Counted from the first letter of the stretch, positions 35,515 to 43,938 are shown. The stretch is DNA of 64,000 nucleotides from Pontibacter coccineus (GCF_030546575.1 NZ_JAUOTN010000003.1:186001-250000); one strand, 5' to 3'. Numbers and translations are program-made. The notes: generated by a model from the sequence alone, not told the origin.

Positions 35515-35629
35515 GTAATCGAAGCGTAGTACTCTTTAAAAATAGACATAATGCGTGGCAATGTAAAGCGGTGAGCCGGGATTAATATTGTTTTGCAGCA
35601 AGAATACTTGTTATAGCGACTTTTTATGC

Positions 35630-35641
35630 GTGTGCGATAAC
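35630..35641. promoter_or_regulatory. GTGTGCGATAAC element, copy 1
   Basis: GTGTGCGATAAC here reappears inverted at 36281-36292 just before the PUL 2 SusC gene, and a close form (TGTTCGATAACA) lies at 34166. It may be an operator for a regulator different from the one that reads CAAACGTTTG. No experimental match is known to me. Confidence 0.3.
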
Positions 35642-35875
35642 AGGTTGTGCAAATGCTTGCAGCCGTCGCCCAGGCAGGTGCTTCACTATTTCTATCCACT
35701 GGCCTTTCTTGTTGGTTCACCTTCCCCCGACCTGTATGCTTTAACCAGCGGCTTTTTAATAAAATGCCTCATTTCACCCGGTGAAGCATAGGGTGATTTG
35801 ATGTGCAGACTGCATCCAGTGCATGTATGGGCGTAAGGCTGCAGCAGCACATGCTGGCCAGGTTAAAGTTTTACG

Positions 35876-35885
35876 CAAACGTTTG
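35876..35885. promoter_or_regulatory. LacI-type operator palindrome, distal site
   Basis: CAAACGTTTG, a perfect 10-bp palindrome with the central CG typical of LacI-family operators. Its centre is 332 bp from that of the proximal site at 36207, a spacing that would allow DNA looping between them. Confidence 0.6.
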
Positions 35886-36206
35886 AGTAATTTCTGAGGA
35901 GCTGAAGTTAAGCGGCATCCTGTATTGCCCCTTGGGAGAGTTCCTGCATGTTGCCCCTGCCACCACCCGAATGCCTGTTTTAATGACTGTGGCGCAGTCT
36001 GAAGTTGCTTCTGAACAAGCGGGAGCAGCTTTTTGCTTTCACAATTCGCCTCCCCATTTGCCTCCTCGTCCCCCGGTCATGTTGCGCTATCTGCCTGTAG
36101 CGCGGGTGGAATAGGGTAAAGCGCATGGCTTTAGAGGAGGAGTAGGCAAGTGCTAGGCAATGTATGTTTGAACAATGATATTGAAAAATCAGAGGCTGGG
36201 TCTTTT

Positions 36207-36218
36207 GCAAACGTTTGC
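36207..36218. promoter_or_regulatory. LacI-type operator palindrome, proximal site
   Basis: GCAAACGTTTGC, a perfect 12-bp palindrome 122 bp before the SusC start codon. It extends the distal site by one base pair on each side, so it is likely the main operator for the divergent LacI regulator. Confidence 0.65.
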
Positions 36219-36278
36219 GTTGTGATTTTGGAGCCAAGGATGGAGGATAGAATATTATTATTTTTAAATTAAATCATG

Positions 36279-36305
36279 CGTTATCGCACACACTATTATA
36301 CTTTG
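36279..36305 (+). promoter_or_regulatory. Candidate PUL 2 SusC promoter with overlapping GTTATCGCACAC element
   Basis: GTTATCGCACAC at 36281-36292 is the inverse of the element at 35630. It lies directly upstream of TATACTTTG (36297-36305), which resembles the Bacteroidota -7 box TAnnTTTG but with one extra spacer base. Position, 35 bp before the start codon, supports a regulated promoter. Confidence 0.35.
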
Positions 36306-36339
36306 ACAATCTAACCTGGAACCACTAAGCTCAAAAAGT

Positions 36340-39300
36340 ATGATTGAAAACTACAGAAATGATGGAGCTTTTCTTCACAGAATCCTCCACCTGCAAAATC
36401 GAAGGAATGGGAAGCTTCTCCAGCCGCTGCCACTCCTGGTCAGTGTACTATGCTTTCTGCTTGCCTTAAACCCCTTATTTGCGCAAAGCAAGCAGGCAAT
36501 ACGTGGCAAAGTAGTAGATGATAGGAATCAGCCGCTTATTGGTTTGACGGTGGTCGTGAAGAACTCAACCACCGGCACGACGACCAATGCAGAAGGTGAC
36601 TACACCATCACAGCCACTCCATCTGATGTGCTGGTCTTCTCTTATATAGGTTATCAGGCGAAGGAGGTGCCTGTGGGTAGTCAAACGACGATTAATGTGA
36701 CCATGGCGACAGAGGCCAAAAGTCTTGATGAAGTTGTCGTGGTAGGCTACTCGAGCAGGTCACAGTCTGAACTGGTAAGCTCGGTATCAGTGGTGAGTGG
36801 GGAGAAGTTACGGGACGTGACCAGTAACAATACAGCTACGATGTTACAGGGAAAAGCTTCCGGTGTGGTGGTGTCGAGTTCCAGCGGCCAGCCCGGCGAG
36901 GCGCCAACCGTGCGCATCCGGGGGACAGGTTCCATTTCCGCCGGGGCGGAGCCGCTGTATGTGGTGGATGGCATCATTGGCGGAACTGCCAACCCAACAG
37001 ACATTGAATCGATCACTGTGTTGAAGGATGCTGCTGCTACAGGCCTATACGGCTCCAGGGCTGCCAACGGGGTGATTGTGATCACGACAAAGCGGGGTAA
37101 GGCCGGTAAAACGCGGGTGTCTTATAACGGCACTACGGGTGTGAGCCGCCGTACAACAGGCAATTTTGAGGTGATGGACGGGCAGCAGCTGTTTGACTAC
37201 ACCAGCCGGATGTACCAAAACGACTACACCGGCAAGCGGAACAATCACATTGCGACGCTCAGCAAAACAACACCTAACCCAACAGAGGCAGAAATAAATG
37301 CTTACCTGTCCTCCAAGAGCTTCCCGGCGACCTATGGAGATTATGTAAAAGGAGTGTTGCCTGCCCAACCGGGAAACACAGACTGGCTGGATGAAGCTTT
37401 CAGAACCGGCATTACCAACAACCATCAGCTCTCCGTGTCAGGCGGCTCGGAAAAGACCCGTTTCTACCTTAGTGGAAACTACTTCCAGGAAGAAGGTACG
37501 GTCGTGAATACAAGTTATGAACAGACCAACTTCAGAGCGAACATCACCCACGACATCAACCCGGATGTAACAGTCACGGCAAGAGTCAACACGCAGTTTT
37601 CAACCAGAAACAATGATCCATCTGGTGCCATCTACCAATCATTCATCAACATGCCCTGGGACAGTCCCTACAACGAGGACGGTACAATCCGGTATGTGGA
37701 TGCCAGCACGAGTGAGTGGTACGGCCGTGACAGAAGTAATTTCCTGTACACAAGCCAGTATAATTACAATAAACGCAGAGGCCAATCGCTGGATGGGGAC
37801 CTGAAGCTGGAATATAGGATAACAGACTGGCTCTCGTTTTCTACGACCAACAGGTACAGTGTGGGCAATTCACGCGCTGAGTCCAACAACGATTCGCGTA
37901 CACCCGGCGGCAAGTCTGTGAATGGCTCCCTGAGCAATACTTATAGCTATAACAATAGCTTCCTGACCTCCAACCTCCTGACTACAAGCAAGCAGTTTGG
38001 CCAGCATAATGTGAGGGGAATACTGGGCGCTGAGTATCAGGCTAACTTCAACGATGGCATGAATGCGACAGGACAAGGCATTTTTCCCGGACTGGAGGTG
38101 CTGGATGCTGTCGCCAAGCCTGTCACAATTGGGGGTTACAAGTCACAAAGTAAGTTCATGTCCGGCTTCCTGAACGTGGACTACGATTACGACGGCAGGT
38201 ACTTCGCCACGGTGTCCTATAGGAGAGACGGCTCTTCCCGCTTCGGTCAGGACAAGCGCTTTGGCGATTTCTACTCCATCGGCGGCGCATGGTCTGTTTC
38301 CAACGAAGATTTCTTTCAGGAGCTTGCCAGTACGATCCACCTCTTCAAGGTGCGAAGCAGCTACGGTGTGACAGGCAACGCCAACATCGGCGACTTTGCT
38401 GCACTGGATCTCTATCAGTTTAACGTGCAGTATGCCAACCAGCCCGGTGGCTTTCCGCGCCGTCTGGTGAACCCGAACCTGACTTGGGAAAAGGCGCACA
38501 CCTTTGATGTCGGCCTGGAGGTGGGCTTGTATAGCCGGGCGACCCTCACCGTGGACTTCTACAACAGGACCAACAAGGCTATCCTGCAGGATGTGCCGCT
38601 CTCCTCTGCCACTGGTTTCTATTGGCAGACGCAGAACATCGGCTCCGTTAGAAACAAAGGGATTGATATAGAATTAAGCACGCAGAACCTGACAGGGAAC
38701 TTTACCTGGGAAACAGACCTCAACCTTTCTTTTAACCGCAACAAGGTTTTGGAGTTGTACGGTGGGCAGCCCATAGAACAGGGCAACCAGCGCATTGAGG
38801 TAGGGCAGCCGATTGGCTCCTGGTACATGAGAGACTGGAAAGGCGTGGATCCGGCTACGGGGGCTCCGCTGTGGTTACTGAGAAAGTATGATGCGGAAGG
38901 CGACTTTGTGAAAGACACCGTGACGACTTCTTATAACAGCGCCACACGGGTATACACCGGTACGGCTGTACCTAAATTTTCCGGAGGTTTCCGCAACACC
39001 TTTGCCTATAAAAACTTTACCCTGTCTGCTTTCTTGAATTTTGTATACGGCAACAAGGTGTACAACTATAACCGGGAGCTGTTTGATGCAGATGGTGCCT
39101 ACCCAACTTATAACAATATGGTGCTCCAGAACGGCTGGAGCCGTTGGGAAAAAGAAGGCGACATGGCCACGCATCCGAAAGCGGTCCTGAACGGCAACCT
39201 GGCCTCTAACAAAGTCTCGTCGCGCTACCTGGAGGATGGCAGCTACCTGCGTCTGCGTAACATCACCCTATCCTATAATCTGCCGGCCGCCTTTGCGACG

Positions 39301-39465
39301 AAGTTAAAAGCAGAAGGGGTGCGCGTGTTTGCCAGTGGTGACAACCTATGGACATTGACCAATTTCTCAGGTATGGACCCGGAAGTGGATTTGACCACCG
39401 GCTCCTCCGTCACGAGATACCCCATCAGCAGGAAGCTCATGATCGGCGTTAACGTTGACTTTTAA
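36340..39465 (+). CDS. SusC/RagA-family TonB-linked outer-membrane transporter, PUL 2
   Basis: A 1041-residue glycan importer. A long, basic N-terminal stretch precedes the signal-peptide core (LPLLVSVLCFLLALNPLFAQ, cleaved near residue 50). Then come the carboxypeptidase-regulatory-like domain (IRGKVVDDRNQPLIGLTVVV), the TonB-box/plug entry SLDEVVVVGYSSRSQ, the plug (VRIRGTGSISAGAEPLYVVD in the family position, then ESITVLKDAAATGLYGSRAA) and a barrel ending KLMIGVNVDF. No STN domain. The SusD partner follows at 19 bp. No enzyme gene follows on this strand; the matching enzymes may be those of the salvage operon on the other side of the LacI gene. Confidence 0.95.
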   Translation: MIENYRNDGAFLHRILHLQNRRNGKLLQPLPLLVSVLCFLLALNPLFAQSKQAIRGKVVDDRNQPLIGLTVVVKNSTTGTTTNAEGDYTITATPSDVLVFSYIGYQAKEVPVGSQTTINVTMATEAKSLDEVVVVGYSSRSQSELVSSVSVVSGEKLRDVTSNNTATMLQGKASGVVVSSSSGQPGEAPTVRIRGTGSISAGAEPLYVVDGIIGGTANPTDIESITVLKDAAATGLYGSRAANGVIVITTKRGKAGKTRVSYNGTTGVSRRTTGNFEVMDGQQLFDYTSRMYQNDYTGKRNNHIATLSKTTPNPTEAEINAYLSSKSFPATYGDYVKGVLPAQPGNTDWLDEAFRTGITNNHQLSVSGGSEKTRFYLSGNYFQEEGTVVNTSYEQTNFRANITHDINPDVTVTARVNTQFSTRNNDPSGAIYQSFINMPWDSPYNEDGTIRYVDASTSEWYGRDRSNFLYTSQYNYNKRRGQSLDGDLKLEYRITDWLSFSTTNRYSVGNSRAESNNDSRTPGGKSVNGSLSNTYSYNNSFLTSNLLTTSKQFGQHNVRGILGAEYQANFNDGMNATGQGIFPGLEVLDAVAKPVTIGGYKSQSKFMSGFLNVDYDYDGRYFATVSYRRDGSSRFGQDKRFGDFYSIGGAWSVSNEDFFQELASTIHLFKVRSSYGVTGNANIGDFAALDLYQFNVQYANQPGGFPRRLVNPNLTWEKAHTFDVGLEVGLYSRATLTVDFYNRTNKAILQDVPLSSATGFYWQTQNIGSVRNKGIDIELSTQNLTGNFTWETDLNLSFNRNKVLELYGGQPIEQGNQRIEVGQPIGSWYMRDWKGVDPATGAPLWLLRKYDAEGDFVKDTVTTSYNSATRVYTGTAVPKFSGGFRNTFAYKNFTLSAFLNFVYGNKVYNYNRELFDADGAYPTYNNMVLQNGWSRWEKEGDMATHPKAVLNGNLASNKVSSRYLEDGSYLRLRNITLSYNLPAAFATKLKAEGVRVFASGDNLWTLTNFSGMDPEVDLTTGSSVTRYPISRKLMIGVNVDF

Positions 39466-39484
39466 CCCTTAAACCCAATCAGCC

Positions 39485-40978
39485 ATGAAACTTATTTTTA
39501 GAAAATATATTTTCCCAGCTATGCTTAGCACCCTGGTGCTTGCCGGCTGCTCCGATGATCTGGACGTTAAGCCTTACGATGGGCTTACGTTTGATCAGAC
39601 AACCAATACGCCTGAAGGACTCAAAGCTGCCACTATAGGAAACTACAGTTATCTGAAAGACAGTTATTATACCCGCAATTATCACATGTTAACGGAATAT
39701 GCCAGTGACAACGTGGCGTTGAGCGGTACTACTACAGATCCTTTATTCTACGCCTACAATTACCAGCATCTTACCTCCATGTCCATTACCACAAACTTCT
39801 TCCGGAAGGCTTACCAGGCCGTTTACGGAACAAATGTGGTGATAGAGAAGCTGAAGGAGGGGCAGTCCGCGGATCTCGACCAGATACTTGGCGAGAACTA
39901 CTTCCTACGGGCCATGGTGCACTTTGACCTGGTAAATGTTTTCGGGCGCCCTTATGCGCAGGATCAGGGAGCATCGTTGGGAATCATGATTCGGGACAAC
40001 ACCGATATAAACGATCTGCCGCCCCGAAGTACAGTAAAGCAGACGTATGAGTTCATTCTCAGAGACCTGGAGAAGGCGGCGCAACTGATGGGCAGCACCA
40101 AGAATAGCAGCTTTGCCTCAAAAGAGGTAGCCTATGCGCTTCTGTCCAGGGTGCACCTCTTTATGGAAAATAACGAGAAGGCGATTGAGTATGCGAACAT
40201 GGTGATCAACTCCAACCGCTATGCCTTGGTAAGCACGGCTGATCTACCCAAGTATTTCTCGTTCGCCAACGAAAGCAACAAAGAGACGATTTTCGCCATC
40301 AAGCACACCATACAGGATGACAGAGGCTGGGCTTCTCTTGGGTCTATGTACCTGAGCGATGGCATGGGGTACGGTGAAATGTATGCCTCAGCCAGTTACC
40401 GTAACCTGGTTGATAAATTTCCTGATGACAAGCGCAGAGAGTTTATTGTGCCGGTATACCTGAGAAATGCAGATGGCTCGATCAGAACAGGAGCCGATGG
40501 CAAACCATTGCTGGCCGCAAGAAACGGTTATGAGAAGTACTTCATTACAAAATATTCTTATCAGGAGGGTGTCGTCACGTTGAGCTCTCCTGTATACCTG
40601 CGTCTGGCAGAAATGTACCTCAACCGCGCGGAGGCCAATGCCAAGTTGGGGAACCAGGCTGCTGCGTTGGAGGATGTAAACCTGATCAGGCAACGGTCTG
40701 GCTTATCAGGCGATGCCCTTTTCTCCCCTTCTAACATGATGGGCTATACCAGTGTATTGGACGTAGTTCTGGATGAGCGCCGACTGGAGCTGGCTTGGGA
40801 AGCGCATCGAAAGTTTGATGTGTTCCGCAATAATCGCACGATGGTTCGCAACTACCCAGGAACACACCTGCCTTCCGGGCAAACAACCCAAGAAATACCT
40901 TATACACATCCACGGGTCGTGTTCTTTATTCCGGAAGAGGAGATCATACTGAATCCTAACCTGGTTCAAAATCCATAG
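39485..40978 (+). CDS. SusD/RagB-family surface lipoprotein, PUL 2
   Basis: A 497-residue lipoprotein with lipobox TLVLAGC (Cys at about 22). SusD landmarks: NTPEGLKAATIGNYSYLKD at the N-terminus, 'ILGENYFLRAMVHFDLVNVFGRPYA', VAYALLSRVHLFMENNEKAIEYANMVI (TPR-like), SPVYLRLAEMYLNRAEANAKLGN and VLDERRLELAWEAHRKFDVFR near the end. It would cap the SusC barrel upstream and bind the glycan at the surface. It ends about 400 bp before a strong terminator-like hairpin at 41386. Confidence 0.95.
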   Translation: MKLIFRKYIFPAMLSTLVLAGCSDDLDVKPYDGLTFDQTTNTPEGLKAATIGNYSYLKDSYYTRNYHMLTEYASDNVALSGTTTDPLFYAYNYQHLTSMSITTNFFRKAYQAVYGTNVVIEKLKEGQSADLDQILGENYFLRAMVHFDLVNVFGRPYAQDQGASLGIMIRDNTDINDLPPRSTVKQTYEFILRDLEKAAQLMGSTKNSSFASKEVAYALLSRVHLFMENNEKAIEYANMVINSNRYALVSTADLPKYFSFANESNKETIFAIKHTIQDDRGWASLGSMYLSDGMGYGEMYASASYRNLVDKFPDDKRREFIVPVYLRNADGSIRTGADGKPLLAARNGYEKYFITKYSYQEGVVTLSSPVYLRLAEMYLNRAEANAKLGNQAAALEDVNLIRQRSGLSGDALFSPSNMMGYTSVLDVVLDERRLELAWEAHRKFDVFRNNRTMVRNYPGTHLPSGQTTQEIPYTHPRVVFFIPEEEIILNPNLVQNP

Positions 40979-41385
40979 CCTAGGCGGCGGTAAAAGAATC
41001 TTTCGTTAAAGCTGCTTCGGACGGAAGATGTGCCTCGTTCAGGACTTTAAGCAGTGGGCAATCTTGTATTTGTATCTGAAATATCAAAACGGGGTTGTTA
41101 GAAAGGTCAGAAGGGGTGGCGTGATAAAATAAACTCAGAGACCCTTGACTTACGAAAGCCGCCAGGTTTCTCCTCCTGGGTGAAGCGTCTCGACCTGTTT
41201 GCGCGCATGGTGTTTACTGGCATAGGAAGATTTCCGAGTTGGAGCGATGGAATTGTGGGAGCATGCGATGTAGAAAGGGTGGGCATTGACACAGCAAAGA
41301 GGTGGGCGGCACCTTTCATGAGCCTGTCACGCTTTTGAATGCGACTAAGGAACCTTCATCACCACTTAGTCCCCTGTCAGTTAGC
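40979..41385. other. Gap after PUL 2, no gene recognised
   Basis: A minus-strand frame of 70 codons (41107-41319) has no recognisable features and atypical composition. No repeat or hairpin stands out until the terminator at 41386. Confidence 0.4.
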
Positions 41386-41428
41386 AAATAAGCCCTTAAA
41401 TCAGCGATTTGAGGGCTTATTTGTTTTT
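41386..41428. terminator. Strong bidirectional intrinsic terminator
   Basis: A 16-bp stem (41386-41401 with 41407-41422; AAATAAGCCCTTAAAT pairs with ATTTGAGGGCTTATTT, one G-T pair) with a 5-nt loop, followed by GTTTTT on the plus strand. It terminates rightward transcription leaving PUL 2 and marks the left edge of the mobile-element scar. Confidence 0.85.
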
Positions 41429-41589
41429 AGCCCCTCCTGAATTTTACATTTTCTCTCCTTTCTGAGGCAGCCAATTCGGGTACCCGAATTGATGTGCAAC
41501 CAGCTGTCTGTAAGCAAGATGTACTGTGTTTTTACATCTTGTGCAGCCTTCGGTTGATTGTTGAATTCAAGTATAAAAGGAGGAGTTGT

Positions 41590-41829
41590 ATGGACACCAA
41601 GATCAGTATCCTGTTCTACGGCAGGAAAGCCGACAACCTTTCGCCGATCTACCTGCGCGTCACGCTGCAGGGCAGGCGGCTGGAGTTGAGCACCCACCGC
41701 TACATCTCGCCCGAACGATGGTCGGCCAAGGCCCGGAGCGTGAACGCCTACCTGGACACCTTGCGGGCAAAGGCCTATGATCACCACCGGAAGCTGCTTG
41801 AAAGCCTGCGGACCTACTATATTTTTTAA
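41590..41829 (+). pseudogene. Truncated tyrosine recombinase: Arm DNA-binding domain only
   Basis: A 79-codon remnant starting MDTKISILFYGRKADNLSP. The pattern KISILFYGRK, PIYLRVTLQGRRLELST, YISPERWSAKARSVNAYLD matches the N-terminal Arm-type domain of Bacteroidota phage and transposon integrases, which normally run to about 400 residues. Here the frame stops after LRTYYIF; the SAM-like and catalytic R-H-R-Y parts are missing and no continuation was seen in the next kilobase. An unusually strong Shine-Dalgarno, AAAAGGAGGAG, precedes the ATG, unlike the neighbours. GC-rich codons here change abruptly to AT-rich sequence at 41822. Best read as the scar of an integrated element. Confidence 0.75.
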
Positions 41830-41957
41830 TTCTAAGCTGTGAGAAGCGTAATTTTCATAGTGTTATACCACTAATCATGTAATAACCTCAAGCTCTATAT
41901 GTCTTCACGTATTTTTGATATTCCTTTACACACATTCTCGCAGTGTCATTCTGTATA

Positions 41958-42139
41958 ATCAACGTATAGGTTGACTGGAATAGTCAATGAATCAACTAAT
42001 ATGTTTACTTTTACAAAATAATAGTATACTTTTATGTTTACTATAACATGATGTCTGTAAACTAATATGTTTACTCCATTCAAGAAAAGTAAACTAATAT
42101 ATTTACCTTTATCAAGTAACAGTAAACAAATATGTTGAT
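41958..42139. repeat. Six 18-bp palindromic sites at 33-bp spacing before mobile mystery genes
   Basis: Sites at 41958, 41991, 42024, 42057, 42089 and 42122 share the form GTAAAC-N6-GTTTAC, the inner spacer mostly TAATAT. The best copy, 42057-42074, is GTAAACTAATATGTTTAC; the outer copies vary (for example ATCAAC-GTATAG-GTTGAC at 41958). Start-to-start distances are 33, 33, 33, 32 and 33 bp, close to three helical turns, so all sites face the same side of the DNA. The last ends 14 bp before the ATG at 42154. Likely a cooperative operator array for the HTH protein encoded next; an iteron-like role is an alternative. Confidence 0.88.
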
Positions 42140-42153
42140 TAATTAAGGTGTTT

Positions 42154-42615
42154 ATGCGAAATAAAAAGAAGCTACTGCTGGAGCAATTGGATCGAAAAAT
42201 TGCTCCTTATAAGGTTTTGGCTAAGACTCCAGTCCCGGAACAAGGTTGGATTCACGCTATTCGGGTCGCACTTAACATGACTTTAGAGCAGTTAGGTTAT
42301 AAGCTGGGCAAGACAAAGCAAGGCATCAAAAAGATAGAGGAAAGAGAAGCTACTGGTTCAATCTCCCTAAACGTGTTGAAGCAGGTAGCTGAAGCGCTTG
42401 ACATGCAGCTCGTGTACGGCTTTGTGCCGAAGCAAGGGTCAATGGAGAAGTTCGTCGATCAACGAGCACAGCAGCTAGCAAGAAAGATCGTCCTAAGAAC
42501 AAGTCAGCACATGAAGCTGGAGAACCAGGGAAATAGCGATGACCGAATCCGGCAGGCAATCGAAGAGCTAGCTGAAGAGCTTAAACGTGAAATGAAGGGC
42601 ACGTTATGGGATTAG
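42154..42615 (+). CDS. Mobile mystery protein A (HTH protein paired with a Fic protein)
   Basis: A 153-residue protein. ATG at 42154 is preferred over the GTG at 42148. It matches the 'mobile mystery protein A' family: an N-terminal MRNKKKLLLEQLDRKIAPYK, then WIHAIRVALNMTLEQLGYKLG and TKQGIKKIEEREATGSISLNVLKQVAEALDMQLVYGF in succession, an XRE/Cro-like HTH at about residues 35-90, and a charged helical tail. The family is known only as one half of a two-gene cassette on mobile elements. The stop overlaps the start of the partner gene by 10 bp. The upstream palindrome array suggests autoregulation. Function in detail is unknown; the layout resembles toxin-antitoxin modules with the HTH protein as antitoxin/repressor. 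Confidence 0.88.
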   Translation: MRNKKKLLLEQLDRKIAPYKVLAKTPVPEQGWIHAIRVALNMTLEQLGYKLGKTKQGIKKIEEREATGSISLNVLKQVAEALDMQLVYGFVPKQGSMEKFVDQRAQQLARKIVLRTSQHMKLENQGNSDDRIRQAIEELAEELKREMKGTLWD

Positions 42616-43202
42616 AATATGCCTATCTGGATGGCCAGACTCCTTTAGATGAAGAAGAGAAAGAAGGGCTGCTACTCAAAACGATCACCTCACACGGGGA
42701 ACTGGACGAATTCGAACAGCTAAACATTGAAAAGGCAATCGCCTGGACTATGGGAACCAGGTTCAAGAGGGATGCCATACTGACTGAGAAGTTTATCAGA
42801 ACGCTGCATAGGCGCATGTTTGGCGATGTATGGAAATGGGCGGGAGAGCTCAGGAGAACAGAGAAAAACATTGGTGTACCTTGGGTTACAATAGGTATGG
42901 AACTCAGGTACCTGCTAGAGGACACCGCCTATTGGATCAATAATAAAACGTATCACCAAGACGAGATAGCGATCCGCTTCAAGCACCGGCTGGTCAATAT
43001 CCACTGTTTCCCAAACGGGAACGGGCGGCATTCACGCATCATGGCAGACATCATCATGGAGTCCATCTTTGGGGAAGATGCCTTCACATGGAACAGATCC
43101 AACATGGTGAAAGCGGATGCTACGCGCAAAGCCTACATTGCCGCCATTCGAGCTGGCGATAAAGGTGACATAACGCCGCTGCTTCAGTTTGCGAAAAGCT
43201 GA
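42606..43202 (+). CDS. Mobile mystery protein B (Fic/DOC-domain protein)
   Basis: A 198-residue protein with a Fic domain. The Fic core motif is at residues 133-144, HCFPNGNGRHSR, compared with the general HPFx(D/E)GNGRxxR: the catalytic His and the nucleotide-binding GNGR are kept, while the Mg-binding acidic residue is Asn, as also seen in this subfamily. Other family landmarks are IEKAIAWTM, FIRTLHRRMFGDVWKWAGELR and INNKTYHQDEIAIRFKHRLV. Fic proteins usually transfer AMP or related groups to protein targets. No inhibitory (S/T)xxxE(G/N) helix is obvious at either end. Translationally coupled to protein A by a 10-bp overlap. Probably the effector of the pair. Confidence 0.88.
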   Translation: MGLEYAYLDGQTPLDEEEKEGLLLKTITSHGELDEFEQLNIEKAIAWTMGTRFKRDAILTEKFIRTLHRRMFGDVWKWAGELRRTEKNIGVPWVTIGMELRYLLEDTAYWINNKTYHQDEIAIRFKHRLVNIHCFPNGNGRHSRIMADIIMESIFGEDAFTWNRSNMVKADATRKAYIAAIRAGDKGDITPLLQFAKS

Positions 43203-43444
43203 GCCTTATGCGGGAAGTTATTGGATTAGAAGCAGGAGATAGTAACTGGGCATAGGCTCTTTCTTCCCTAAGATTGTATACCGGAAGTAGGGTAATTAAC
43301 TTTTACTTTCTAGGCTTGATGTTTGTGAAATAAAGCAGTAGATTTGATTAAAGAAAATACTAGAATCCTCAGTAGGAGGTAAATTCGGGTGACCGCTGAA
43401 ATTTGGAGTAATAAGTAATTGATAATAAACGTGTTGTGGAGTAA

Positions 43445-43465
43445 GTTCAAATCCCTCACTCTCTG
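43445..43465 (+). other. tRNA 3'-end-like remnant, possible attachment site
   Basis: GTTCAAATCCCTCACTCTCTG looks like the T-loop and acceptor 3' strand of a tRNA, but the 5' half and a matching T-stem are missing, so it is not a tRNA gene. TCACTCTCTGC recurs at 58240 before the same hairpin found at 43491. Integrative elements often carry such tRNA 3' ends as att sites, and an integrase fragment lies 1.8 kb away. Confidence 0.35.
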
Positions 43466-43490
43466 CTGGTAGCGATACCATAATCATCTG

Positions 43491-43530
43491 AAAGCCTGCA
43501 AATGATAAGTTTGCAGGCTTTTTTGTTTTT
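43491..43530 (+). terminator. Intrinsic terminator, copy 1 of a repeated hairpin
   Basis: AAAGCCTGCAAA (43491-43502) pairs perfectly with TTTGCAGGCTTT (43510-43521) over a 7-nt loop TGATAAG, followed by TTTGTTTTT. The stem is identical to that at 58251 and the loop differs by one base. Confidence 0.85.
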
Positions 43531-43548
43531 GCACAACTGTCAAATTAT

Positions 43549-43749
43549 TCACTTTTTCGCAGTATGAAGGTGAGTTAGCTGGTGAGTGCGCCATACTTTT
43601 GGATTGTTCATATAGACAGCGAGCTGCAAGGGTGTTTCTATTGGCTGCGTCAGTGCATCCCTCGCCGCCCCGTGATGGAGCAGCAGCACGACTGTATCGT
43701 AAACAAGCCTGATAGCTGAATTATCAAAAAAGTCGGTCTCGTAATAGGC
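43549..43749 (-). pseudogene. Ankyrin-repeat-like gene fragment
   Basis: On the minus strand, after an in-frame stop at about 43750, a frame reads AYYETDFFDNSAIRLVYD, VVLLLHHGAARDALTQP, ETPLQLAVYMNNPKVW and ends at a TGA at 43549-43551. LLLHHGA and ETPLQLAVYMNNP fit the end of one ankyrin repeat and the start of the next. There is no start codon or intact gene, so it would be a relic. The match is short and the assignment weak. Confidence 0.3.
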
Positions 43750-43938
43750 ACTTCCCTACATGGGTGGGATATAAAGGCAGGTATACAGAAAACAATAGGA
43801 GTAGTTGTGACAAGAGGTAGTACCTGCTCATTGCATCTGCCAGCTGTATCGGCGCTGTAACACCGATTTAACAGAAACTTAACCCACGCGCTCCTGAAAT
43901 GTTGGTTCCTTTGTACAGGATTAACTTTTACCAGCGTG

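Noticed and set aside
40979..41320. Possible small genes after PUL 2
   Set aside because: Frames are short, without signal, motif or ribosome-binding context.
42154..43202. Classical phd/doc toxin-antitoxin pair
   Set aside because: Order and overlap fit, but the HTH protein matches the mobile mystery A family rather than Phd, and the Fic protein is longer than Doc; toxicity cannot be inferred.
43400..43470. Possible complete tRNA gene
   Set aside because: Only the T-loop/acceptor 3' part looks tRNA-like; the T-stem does not pair and no D-arm or anticodon arm can be folded.
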